NCBI RefSeq assembly: GCF_001039355.2 | Contig: NW_019774236.1 | Location: 304,953 to 368,952 of the forward strand | From: Lingula anatina | Lineage: Eukaryota; Brachiopoda; Lingulata; Lingulida; Lingulidae | Direction: 5' to 3' | Length of the DNA stretch: 64,000 nt | In this document: positions 53,521-64,000 of the stretch, piece by piece | Position numbering within the stretch: position 1 is the stretch's first letter | How the letters are laid out: every line of letters starts with the position of its first letter | Translations under genes and position numbers: made by a program | The notes under the pieces: generated by a model | What the model saw: only the letters and a program-made list of their open reading frames with translations | Told to the model about the DNA's origin: nothing | Databases searched by the model: none

Positions 53521-56081
53521 TCGGGCCCGGGACATGTATAATCGTGTGGTCGAAGAAACAGATCAATGGGCTTCTAGTAGGGTTGTAACGAGACTGAGTG
53601 AGAGAAGGTGAATTTTATTTTGACTGGGAGAGGGTTGGGGGGGGGGGGGAGAAAAGGGGGAGGGGGTGTCCAAAAATATGAAAGCTAAATTGGTGTGAAA
53701 AAAAAATGTTAAAATGCTCTCTCTGCTACTCGTTCAAGCCTCTGATTCATCCCTGACACGACATTCGTCTGCTTCTTCGTTCCAAAGATAATACCTCTCC
53801 TGGACGGTCCGCCATATTAGTCAATACGCTTGGTGCTCAGATTGCTTCATTTTCAAGGACTCTGTATATAAAACAACCCTGTATAGTTTTACATTGCAAG
53901 ATCGATTGCTCTGTCATTTTATATATTGCCAATATTATACTCAAGCAACTTAAAGTCTGGAAAAAATTCCGAGATAGTTCAAACGTGATTTATTCCGAAA
54001 CTTCAGCATTATCAGTGAAATTATACACAACAATCAAATTGCATTGGTTCTTCGGTACAAAGCTATGATATTCTGAGAGGTAAGGGTAATATTCTGGGTG
54101 GTACTTTCGATTTTAAGTCGTCTCTATTTGATCTCATCTAAGCGTAGAGTGTGTGTTCGTTCATCATCATATTGCTCAACTTTTCTGCATGCGCAAGAAA
54201 CGTGCCAACCATAATTTGATGTCATTCCCTGTATATTACCACGAATTCCCTTGTTTTCTGTGTATGTGCATTTCTGTTCTTTGCTCAATTGGATATTTCA
54301 TCAAAATTTTTAATTTAGAACATAGGAATCATGCTTCTCTTGTAGGTACATATTCGTTTTATAGTGCCCGTGTTTGTATCAAACATTAATGCAGATCATT
54401 TTGCTTATTTTCAATCAAATATGGAGATGAAGTGATGAATAACATGCTGTGATCAATTAACACCTTTGCTCAATTTTATATGTAATAGTGAGTACGTTGT
54501 ACTGTATCAATCCGAGTATTATTGTTCAAAGTAATTGATGACTTTACGATGTTTTTGACGTCGTTCCAAAGGCGGTCAAATCCATGTGATATTCAGTATT
54601 CATACTATATTTGTTCAAGAAACCAAATGTGCTTTTAAAAAATTCTGCTCAAATTCGCCCCGCAAAATGCGGATTATGCATCGTCGTTATGAGACTGTCT
54701 CACTTTCAAAATTCAAGGCAATGCGGGTGTTTTAAACAATTTTGGTAAAATGCTTCGTCATTGTCTCAAACGCATACAGTATTACTTGCTACGATATTTG
54801 GTGATTAACTCAAACAGCTATTGTAAACGTGAGAGAAATTTTAGAGACGCGGGAGTTTTCTTTTTTGTACTTTAACTATATGCTATGTACATTTGTATCA
54901 GCCACACAGCTCAAATTAATAAGTTTCTATCCATGCAGAGTTCTTCTCAGCATTTACTGCTACTATTGATGGATAAGCAAACATTGTATTATGTAATCGA
55001 CGTGCTTTTGATTTTAATAAAACATTTTGACAATGAAATCTTGTACTTATTATCTGGTCATAGAATAACCTACGTATTTATCGAAATTAGATAGCCAAAC
55101 ATAACCTGTATTTTAAATATATTTTATTTAAGATTGTCAAAAAACACTTCACGTACTAGAAAACTTTGGTATAAAATTTTCACAAAGCACCATTGTATTA
55201 CGTTACGTGTAAACTTGTGACCATCGGCAAAATATTACTTCACATTATTACATCGAGTATTTCACCAAAATAACAGCATCCTGCTAAGCACTAAACATGA
55301 AAAAAAATTAAATATACAAAGCTAGAGTCGTTGCGTTCCATTTTCACCTTGCTATAAAGGCCAAAAATCACTTCTGACCAAAAATATATATTTATATACG
55401 TGTATATACAAAGAAAAAATCCTACGACCATGCAATGCCTAGATCTACAGGTACTGTATTACTTATATGAAATATGGTAATAAAATCCAACACTATGCAT
55501 ACTCTCTGAACTAGAAAAACCACACATATTGTTCTTCTTTGCTTGCTCTCACAATATGATAAATAGTCATGTGAATGACTGAATGTTTTGCAAATAATAA
55601 TAATAAACAAAGTTCAAAAGCCAAATCAAAACTGAAAACACATGCTAAATGTAAAACCAAAAATGAAAATGTTATCAAATAGGAAACAAAACTTTCCGCA
55701 TTCAAGGACAAATTAATGTCTTAATAAATCAAATTAAAACACAAACACAAAATTCATACTGAAGGAAATATTGCAATTCAAATGCTGATCCAAACCATGA
55801 ACAAAACATATTTTAAAAATTTTTTTAAATGGGCTTAAGATGTTTGTTGATATTCAAGGAGGTGTATCAAATCCTTGCATTACAGCGTCTGTAAGTACAT
55901 GTGCCACTTTCATCTGACAGACAAAACAGCACCAACTAGTAAAAATAAATACAATCTGAGATCAATGGGGAAGTCTTATCAGAACCTTTTCTCCAGTAAA
56001 ATATTCACTCCTATGAATATAGTTTCCTATAAAACAAGTCTCAAATAAACAGACCTAGACAGAGCACAGACATGACCAGCA
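53521..56081. other. 3' UTR / intergenic region of the TMEM121-like gene
   Basis: AT-rich sequence with a G-run at about 53,636-53,675. The part nearest 56,081 is presumably the minus-strand 3' UTR. No further coding sequence is seen. Confidence 0.55.
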
Positions 56082-57419
56082 TTATATAAAAACTGTGTGA
56101 GGCTGTTCCTCATCATCACCATGTTCACCATCTTCTATTGGAACAACCCTGCTGGGTGGCCTGTCTTGTAACTCCATGGCTTCTCCTGGCTCCCCATCAG
56201 CACCGGCGCCATCTACACCATCATCATCACTCTCACCACACAGTTCATACAGGTCATTGACCCCAAGGCAGATCATCATAATGTTCTTGATGAGGAAGAC
56301 GGAGATGTCCTGGCTCAGCAGGTGCCATAGGTACATGCGGATGGTTAAGAAGGGCACATTGACCAGAAGTATGTGGGATAAAGTGTATATGAACTGGAAT
56401 CCTCTGGACAACGGACGCTCTCCATAGAAACTCTGACTCAGGACTACAAAGCAAAAACCTACAGAAAAAATAAATAATACAATGATTCATTTTGTAATTT
56501 TATATTTCAGTTAGTATGTTTCGATTACAATTCTGGGATCCCTGGATCATTAAAAAAGCAAAGAAGACAAACTTTAAATTTCCATGTCCCATGCATAATA
56601 AACAAATACTTCAAAATTTAATACCTAATGCTTAAGAAAAGAAACACTTCAAATTTTCATATAATGTCAAAAATCAAATGAAAATATAACTATTTTTTCT
56701 ATTACTTCTTTATGGCTTGCCTATGGGCCATGGCACTAACACAAAACTCACAAGCTTCAACTTTAAACCACTGTACCTGGGATAATGAGATTAATGCAGG
56801 GAAAAGCTATGATAAAATCCTCCAAAGTGAATGGCAAAACAAGCCTTGACTCCTGCACAAACAATATCTCCAGAAACTCAACACTGTCTAGGATATCAAA
56901 CGGCACCACATTCACCAAGGTCTCTATATAATGTTTTCTCTCCTGCGTCTGTTTCTTATTGTGCTGACTCAGCACCATGAGCAGGAAAATCGGAGCAGTC
57001 AATGCCAGAGCTGTTTTCAGAAAGTTTGGACCAAGGATGTCTTTTTCATCCAGCCCTGCGGCTATATGTTTGAAGATTAGGGCAACACGGGGGACCATGA
57101 GCCCAGAGTAAGTGAACCAGGCTATGTACCCCAGGGGGAGGAGACCCAGAACACGCCCTTGGATCAAATGTGACTCTGGCTCCATCTTGTTATGTTTAGT
57201 CCTCTTATAGTACTTCCCAGCCACCACAAATGCTGCAATGAACACAGTGGCCGTGCCGAGATCGGCCACAAACCACCAGTACCAGTTCCCCCCATAGTGG
57301 AGGAAGAGGAAGGCGTCTAGAAGAGCGCCCTGCAGAAGCACCAGTAGAAGGCTGAATATTCTAGTGGGGACTGGCTGGATCCTGTCACACACTTCATAGA
57401 AGACTTTTCTTCTTGGCAT
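56082..57419 (-). CDS. TMEM121-family multi-pass membrane protein
   Basis: Two coding exons (57,419-56,777 and 56,458-56,082) give 339 residues; the split is phase 1. The start ATG reads MPRRKVFYEVCDRIQPVPTR. Hydrophobic segments lie at about 21-41, 46-69, 91-117, 133-151, 203-224, 236-262 and 266-284. The conserved middle (PFDILDSVEFLEIL) and late motif (VFLIKN) align with TMEM121/TMEM121B patterns. The C-terminus (287-339) is acidic and probably cytoplasmic. The protein is about as long as human TMEM121. TMEM121-family function is poorly defined. Head-to-head with the CARF-like gene, about 0.8 kb between starts. Family call by pattern, not alignment. Confidence 0.7.
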
Positions 57420-57736
57420 CCTGTTGTTCTAAACCTAAGTGATAAAATTAGCATAATGAAGAGCTCGGTGCATTAAAAAAAATGTCTGAATCAAACTTTC
57501 CTAATTACTATCTGCTACTTGAACATTTGTACATGTGATACAAATCATGTTACAGTTTAGATGACATCAATTCATGTGTTCAATGTGTACCCTGCAGAAC
57601 ATACAACAGGGTAACAGAATAAGTTGAACATACTGTCAGTCTGTTCACAAACTCAAAATCGTACTGTACACTATACAGGTAAGTACGGAACCTGTATAGT
57701 GGAGTTGTTTTATTTGATGCTATCTCTCTTTCGTGT

Positions 57737-57784
<48 letters not shown>

Positions 57785-58236
57785 GTGAGTCCAAAGAGGG
57801 GAGCCTACTGGATCAGCAACTTTTATTATGTACCTGAAAAGCACTAGACAACAGTTTTATCTTCACATATACTGACACACATGTATCAAGAACATCAGGA
57901 ACTGCAGTGCAGACTACATGTACATGTACTGTACAGTATGTATGTAGTGTCGATCGAGAAAGAGATAGGGAGTACTTGTCTAAGCAGATTTCAGAGAAAA
58001 GAAGGAAATATTCACGATATTAACAGAAGTTTGCTGTTTCGGTTTTGCCTCACCTCCAATATTATACAGCATATAATGAAGTATTTTTCCCTTTACATTG
58101 CCACCGGCCTTACCGCGCTTTGACCGCACTGAACTATACCGGATGTTAACTTTCCGCCCTCCAAACAGTAAAGATCCCTGGAAGACGGTCAGCACTAGAT
58201 CATAGACGGCAGCGGGACGGAAGGGAGAAATCCAAC
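57420..58236. promoter_or_regulatory. Divergent intergenic promoter region
   Basis: It separates the minus-strand TMEM121-like start from the plus-strand CARF-like start. It contains a (GT)n tract (57,739-57,780) and a GC-richer segment just before 58,237. A shared bidirectional promoter is plausible but untested. Confidence 0.5.
57739..57780. repeat. (GT)n microsatellite
   Basis: Long GT dinucleotide run in the divergent intergenic region. Confidence 0.95.
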
Positions 58237-58244
58237 ATGGCGGC
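58233..58244 (+). promoter_or_regulatory. TISU / YY1-type start site
   Basis: CAACATGGCGGC matches the TISU consensus SAASATGGCGGC exactly, with the ATG of the CARF-like gene inside it. Such sites combine YY1-dependent transcription with translation from a very short 5' UTR. Confidence 0.65.
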
Positions 58245-61200
58245 CCCCAGCGCCGCCGAGACATTGCCTCTGGCCGTTTGCCGATTTTCGTCCATGGATG
58301 AGATGCTACGGGCGTTTGAGTTCTACAAAGACGAAACTCGAAGTTCATGGCGGTGTTGTAAAACGGAGAAAACGTTTGGTAATCACAATAATTTAATGAA
58401 TAATCACATCGGTAAAACCTTCATTACCATGTTTAAATCAATTAAAAAACTTCTATCATTCATCTATCAACATAAAGCAGGCCCTAAGTTCAGTGAGGCT
58501 GACCTTTTGTCAAAATTTGGCCCACTGCTGGTAGGTCCTGATCTGATGATTGTTAAATGGACTAATTATTTTGTTGATTGATTGACTGATCGCCTATCAA
58601 TGTCAGATTGAATGTGTTTGTTTACCTACTACACACTTTAGCTAATTATGTTTGCTTGTTTGCATTTTGACTCACAAATAACGATTTTGACTGGATGGCA
58701 GAAAAGTACATGTACATTGTAGTTAGCCCTATTGTATTTTCCCTAAGGCCACACTTTTTATTTTTATGGATGACATTCTCTGGGGACCCCGACATCGGTG
58801 CAAGAGGGGAAAAAAACAGTCCAAAGGAAAAAAAATACTGCTCAAGTAAAGGGAATGCTGACAATTATATACAGCTGGAAACACAAATTTCACCACAGAA
58901 ACATGTATCAAACACACTAACAATATCACTTTATCCATGCTCTCAAAATATTAGAGCATTGTGAATACTTCATAACATAAAAAGGTAAAAAAAGTCATGA
59001 ATACATATGCTGCATTTTACCAAATCTATTTAAGGTTACTTTATGTATTTTGTTGGTATACCAACCGACTTCGTTGGGTGTTTTTTTTTTTCTTTTTTTT
59101 TTTTTGTCGAACGGGCGAAAAATTGGTGTGTGCGCAGGATTTCATCCATAAAAAATAAAAAAAGTGTGGCCCTACTAATCTAAATTTTCTATTTTCTTGA
59201 CATTGTAGGAACCCCTGCTCACAATATGTTCAAGGATAACAGGCAAATAAAATTGCTAAAATGGTCTATAACAGCAGAGAGAGGAATCAGTGTCCCATTT
59301 AGTGGAATTCCCTTCATCTTCTTGGGCACAAAACTGTGGACCTGTCATCAGGGTCCAGATTTGGATGCCAAGGTGAAAGAAAATAGAAAGAAAAAGAAAG
59401 AACAGCAACAGGTATTTATTATTTTCTTTTTTGTTCCTACATTTATTTTTTTATCCTTTGTATTTCTGAGATTGAAATCAGGGAAGAAAACTTCCTTTAG
59501 GGCTTCCTTTAAGTTAAAGGGGCTCTTTCCGATATAGACGGTTATATAGCATTAAAAAAAAATTATCTGAAACTTTGTCTATTTTCTCATGAACCCCAAG
59601 GTATACCTCACCTGAAACAGTTGAGAAAATAAAGATCAAGTGATAGGTTTTTGAGATTGCCTAAGGAAAAAAAGTGCAGCATTTTTTTTTTTCATCTCCA
59701 CTTCTCACCATTGCTTTCCTACGCGTGGAATTCTGGGACTTTTTAAATTGCCATCTGCCACGAAGGTCAATTTTGCTTTAGATCATGACCTCCATATGTT
59801 ACAAAAAGTTTGAATTATGTTTCATTTTTGCTGATATCAGAAAGAGCCCTTTTAATCTTTCAAAAAGTACAGAAAATGTTCTTTTACCGTTTTAATAGTT
59901 TTTGCTGAAACTCCTGGTCATACAAAATTTAAAAAATATGTCCAAATCAAAGTTTTTTCAACCAAATGGTGAAGGTGTCAGCATTTGGCGAGTGAACAGC
60001 CACAGAGTAAGTCCTGACCTGATCTTTAACAATTATTAATAATTAATATCTGTTAGGTTATTATCTTGTGAGGCATGCAATAATGAAGGTTAATACCTTA
60101 TCAATTCACTTATTGGACCTGGACATTGCATTTGTTTTGTTTGTTCTACTTTACAGGAAAAGGACCATAGTTTCATCAAAAGAAGAAAATTAAAACAGGA
60201 TTCAAAAAAAGTAGACTGTCCAGCTATGGTGTATATGACACACTTATTGTACTTTCCTGAATATAAGGTGGGTGTTAACATTCATTAAGTATGACAAAAA
60301 GAAGCAGATTTATCAGTAGGAATGGAATTTTAAAATGTGCTAATTTATTCATTCTTATAGATTGATGGAAATAAGGAACGATTAAGAAAATCTATGTCCA
60401 AACATCTGAGAGATCACCTGTCATCTGGTAAAAAGGTCGGAGCAGAAGAGGCTTTCTATCTAAAATTACCTCATCCTTCCTGCCATGAGAGGCATCCAGT
60501 GCATGGTGTGGTCAGTATAAATAATAATAATAAGTAAAGTTGTCATTTACATCTTAGAAAAATTATCTCAATATGATATTATTTCAATTTTTTTTAATAT
60601 TTAGTAGTTAGCAAATATAGAAATTTTAATCAAGTTCTGGTTTTAATGTAAAATAAATGCCACAAGTTCCGCTTCAGTTCACCTAATGAAGACCTTGTGA
60701 CAAGGTGGAAACATCGTGGCACTCCTTTCACGAATTACNTTTATAGTTAACACCCACTTTGAACGGTCTATACCTTCAGCAGGGAAAATTGTGATGTTTC
60801 TTGCTTAAGGGGGGCGTTTAGCCCCGGTCTACCCTACTGCTCAAGTAAAGAGAATGCTGACAATTATATACAGCTGGAAACACAAATTTTACCACAGAAA
60901 CACGTATCAAACACTAACAATATCACTTTATCCATGCTCTCAAAATATTAGAGCATTGTGAATACTTCATAACATAAAAAGGTAAAAAAGTCATGAATAC
61001 ATATGCTGCATTTTACCAAATCTATTTAAGGTTACTTTATGTATTTTGTTGGTACCAACCGACTTCGTTGTTTTTTTTTTTTTTTTTTTTGTCTAACGGA
61101 TGAAAATCGGCGCGCGCGCAGGATATCATCCACAAAAAGTAAAAAAAAGTGTGGCCCTACTAGTCTAAATTTTCTATTTTCTTGACATTGTAGGAACCCC

Positions 61201-63419
61201 TGCTCACAATATGTTCAAGGATAATTGGCAAATAAAATTGCTAAAATGGTCTATAACANTTTTTTTGTCTAACGGATGAAAATCGGCGCGCGCGCAGGAT
61301 ATCATCCACAAAAAGTAAAAAAAAGTGTGGCCCTACTAGTCTAAATTTTCTATTTTCTTGACATTGTAGGAACCCCTGCTCACAATATGTTCAAGGATAA
61401 TTGGCAAATAAAATTGCTAAAATGGTCTATAACAGCAGAGAGAGGAATCAGTGTCCCATTTAGTGGAATTCCCTTCATCTTCTTGGGCACAAAACTGTGG
61501 ACCTGTCATCAGGGTCCAGATTTGGATGCCAAGGTGAAAGAAAATAGAAAGAAAAAGAAAGAACAGCAACAGGTATTTATTATTTTCTTTTTTGTTCCTA
61601 CATTCATTTTTTTTATCCTTTGTATTTCTGAGATTGAAATCGGGGAAGAAAACTTCCTTTAGGGCTTCCTTTAAGTTAAAGGGGCTCTTTCCAATATAGA
61701 CGGTTATATAGCATTAAAAAAAAATTATCTGAAATTTCGTCTATTTTTTCATGAACCCCAAGGTATACCTCACCTGAAACAGTTGAGAAAATAAAGATCA
61801 AGTGATAGGTTTTTGAGATTGCCTACGGAAAAAAAGTGCAGCATTTTTTTTTTTTTCGTCTCCACTTCTCACCATTGCTTTCCTACGCGTGGAATTCTGG
61901 GACTTTTTAAATTGTCATCTGCCACGAAGGTCAATTTTGCTTTAGATCATGACCTACATATGTTACAAAAAGTTTGAATTATGTTTCATTTTTGCTGATA
62001 TCAGAAAGAGCCCCTTTAATCTTTCAAAAAGTACAGAAAATGTTCTTTTACCGTTTTAATAGTTTTTGCTGAAACTCCTGGTCATACAAAAATTAAAAAA
62101 TATGTCCAAATCAAAGTTTTTTCAACCAACTGGTGAAGGTGAAGATCTTTAACAATTATTAATAATTAATATCTATTAGGTCTTTATCTTGTGAGGCATG
62201 CAATAATGAAGGTTAATACCTTATCAATTCACTTATTGGACCTGGACATTGCATTTGTTTTGTTTGTTCTACTTTACAGGAAAAGGACCATAGTTTCATC
62301 AAAAGAAGAAAATTAAAACAGGATTCAAAAAAAGTAGACTGTCCAGCTATGGTGTACATGACACACTTATTGTACTTTCCTGAATATAAGGTGGGTGTTA
62401 ACATTCATTAGGTATGACAAAAAGAAGCAGATTTATCGGTAGGAATGGAATTTTAAAATGTGCTTATTTATTCATTCTTATAGATTGATGGAAATAAGGA
62501 ACGATTAAGAAAATCTATGTCCAAACATCTGAGAGATCATCTGTCATCTGGTAAAAAGGTCGGAGCAGAAGAGGCTTTCTATCTAAAATTACCTTATCCT
62601 TCCTGCCATGAGAGGCATCCAGTGCATGGTGTGGTCAGTATAAATAATAATAATAAGTAAAGTTGTCATTTACATCTTAGAAAAATTATCTCAATATGAT
62701 ATTATTTCATTTTTTTAAATATTAAGTAGTTAGCAAATATAGAAATTTTAATCAAGTTCTGGTTTTAATGTAAAATAAATGCCACAAGTTTTGCTTCAGT
62801 TCACCTAATGAAGACCTTGTGACAAGGTGGAAACATCGTGGCACTCCTTTCATGAATTACCTTCAGTCCACCAAATACCACAACGCTCTTGTCGACCCTT
62901 TTTTACCAATATGGCTGCTGACCCAACAATATAAAAGTCTCGCCGATTTGTTGAGTTTTATCTACGATATTACTTTTATAGTAATGTAGTTTGCTTTTAT
63001 ATCACCCTAGTTTGTTGGAAATGGACGTTTCTTTTGTGTGACTGCAACTGAACTTGTTTTTTCAAGTGTATTGCGCTGTATTGCAGTGTATTGCGCATTT
63101 CAGTCATACCGCTTTTTTCGCTACAAAAAATCTGGTATGTGCTGCTTTGGACAGAATGTCACTGAAATTTTCCGGGCGATGATCGCTGGCCGCGGCCAGC
63201 CTTTCGTATAATTGTAAAANGGGGGGGGGGGTGGGTCCTTTTTTTTGGAGAACGGACGAAAATCGGTGCGCAGGATGTCATCCATAAAAATAAAAAAGTG
63301 TGGCGTAAGATCCAATACTTGATTTAGATTTCTTTATTTTCTAATCTCAAGTATGGTTGGATTAATAATAACATTCATTTCTATATTTCAGAGGTGCCTG
63401 GAATTATCAATATCGGCTG
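58237..63419 (+). CDS. CARF (ALS2CR8)-domain protein, 3' partial, disrupted by a duplication
   Basis: Exons: 58,237-58,378 (MAAPSAAETLPLAV; DEMLRAFEFYKDETRSSW), 59,209-59,411 (VPFSGIPFIFLGTKLWTCHQ then GPD), 60,157-60,267 (VDCPAMVYMTHLLYFPEYK), 60,361-60,510 (RLRKSMSKHLRDHL) and a likely next exon 63,392-63,419. Splice phases 1, 0, 0 and 0 all agree. The order of motifs (DEM...F, FxGxPF, W/Y-x-C-x-x-GPD, CPA, FPE-x-K) matches the CARF/ALS2CR8 domain of calcium-responsive transcription factor relatives, also found in transposon-derived proteins. Exons 2-4 occur a second time (61,370-61,572; 62,280-62,390; 62,484-62,633), so the true model probably uses one set. The gene continues past the window. 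Confidence 0.65.
58746..59172. mobile_element. TA-flanked MITE in intron 1 of the CARF-like gene
   Basis: The ends AGGCCACACTTTTTATTTTT and (reverse complement of the right end) GGGCCACACTTTTTTTATTT are inverted, with TA on both sides (58,744-58,745 and 59,173-59,174). It encodes nothing. Its right end is repeated at about 61,090-61,160, 61,270-61,335 and 63,240-63,305. Confidence 0.6.
60835..62857 (+). repeat. Second copy of CARF-like exons 2-4 (probable haplotype duplicate)
   Basis: It repeats 58,836-60,738 with scattered single-base changes, one ~45-bp deletion near 62,142, and a nested 176-bp repeat of its own start around the N at 61,259. Single Ns at 60,739, 61,259 and 63,219 mark joins. 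All three exons stay open with intact splice sites, and the proteins are nearly identical. Confidence 0.85.
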
Positions 63420-63928
63420 GTAAATTTTTTGTCTACTGTGTTATTCTCATAATCATAATCATAATGGTGTTGGCAATAATCACTTATGCATAGTATTTTA
63501 ACCTTCATATCCCTTTTCCTTCTCCACCACTTGCTATAATGGCTAATCTCACGAAATCATTGCACATTTTTAAAATGCAGAGTCAAGACAGTAGTTTACT
63601 GACAATTTACACGTATTTAAATTTTAAGTAAACCCTTTCATATTATTCATTGTGTTGTGTAATTTAATGAACTACCTGCTGTGAATGCTTTAAGATATAT
63701 CAGTGTGGCACTTATGTTCCAAAAATCTTTAGATATGTACACTGTAAAAACAGTGTTTAGCTCTGAGACACATTTCTAAGCGCCTGTTTTGTCTCATTTT
63801 TTCCACGCGTTTAGCACCTAAGCACGTTTAGCCTATTAACATGTTACACGCTTTGACGTGCTTGACGCCTAATAAATGTAGGGTGTATTTGTCTAACTTT
63901 AAGGTTGTAAGGTTTTTATCTGTTTCAG

Positions 63929-63930
<2 letters not shown>

Positions 63931-63984
<54 letters not shown>

Positions 63985-63995
63985 GCGCGCGCGCG
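63931..63995. repeat. Compound (CT)n(CA)n(CG)n microsatellite
   Basis: Three consecutive dinucleotide runs at the window end. The alternating purine-pyrimidine CA/CG part can adopt Z-DNA. Confidence 0.95.
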
Positions 63996-64000
63996 AAGTC

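Noticed and set aside
58103-58348. Minus-strand frame overlapping the CARF-like start
   Set aside because: It is the antisense of a well-supported exon and TISU start.

Overview
This is a stretch of animal nuclear genome. It is AT-rich, its genes are split by GT-AG introns, and it holds microsatellites, MITE-type repeats and small tandem gene families. No vertebrate feature is visible. A marine invertebrate, most likely a lophotrochozoan such as a mollusc, is my best guess, but it is an inference from gene style only.

Layout. (1) 1-33,700 is a plus-strand tandem cluster of secreted cholinesterase/carboxylesterase-like genes. There are four readable copies: A (5' end off the window), B, C and D. 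A fifth copy survives only as a decayed last exon near 19.4 kb. All copies share one five-exon plan with identical intron phases, and the Ser-Asp-His triad can be read in all four, but A and C have lost the oxyanion-hole His. (2) Two unrelated genes sit between B and C. One is a plus-strand VWA-domain type I membrane protein with a stalk of ten perfectly alternating 33-residue repeats (12.1-15.0 kb). The other is a minus-strand multi-exon gene (17.6-19.1 kb) made of exons too short to stand out; I assembled it from splice phases and it looks like a multi-pass membrane protein. (3) 35.5-42.8 kb holds two minus-strand CD225/dispanin-like two-TM proteins, tandem paralogues. (4) 42.7-53.5 kb is a tandem duplication of a small uncharacterised gene. 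In the first copy two introns were removed together with flanking codons, leaving fused exons. Both copies appear to have two alternative last exons. (5) 56.1-63.4 kb is a head-to-head pair: a TMEM121-family membrane protein (minus) and a CARF/ALS2CR8-domain gene (plus) that starts at a perfect TISU/YY1-type ATG. Exons 2-4 of the CARF-like gene occur twice, around single N bases, which looks like unresolved haplotypes or misassembly.

Mobile DNA is plentiful and datable by context: a solo LTR in intron 2 of copy A with the empty site visible in copy C, an internally deleted Tc1/mariner element in intron 1 of copy B, a 926-bp MITE with ITRs rich in CAACGTTG, a 520-bp element with 9-bp target duplications, a long foldback hairpin carrying hammerhead-like core motifs, and a TA-flanked MITE next to the CARF-like exon 2.

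How the genes relate: the esterases are predicted to be secreted hydrolases or pseudo-hydrolases diversifying by tandem duplication. The other genes are neighbours without an evident shared pathway. I found no rRNA, tRNA or CRISPR array.
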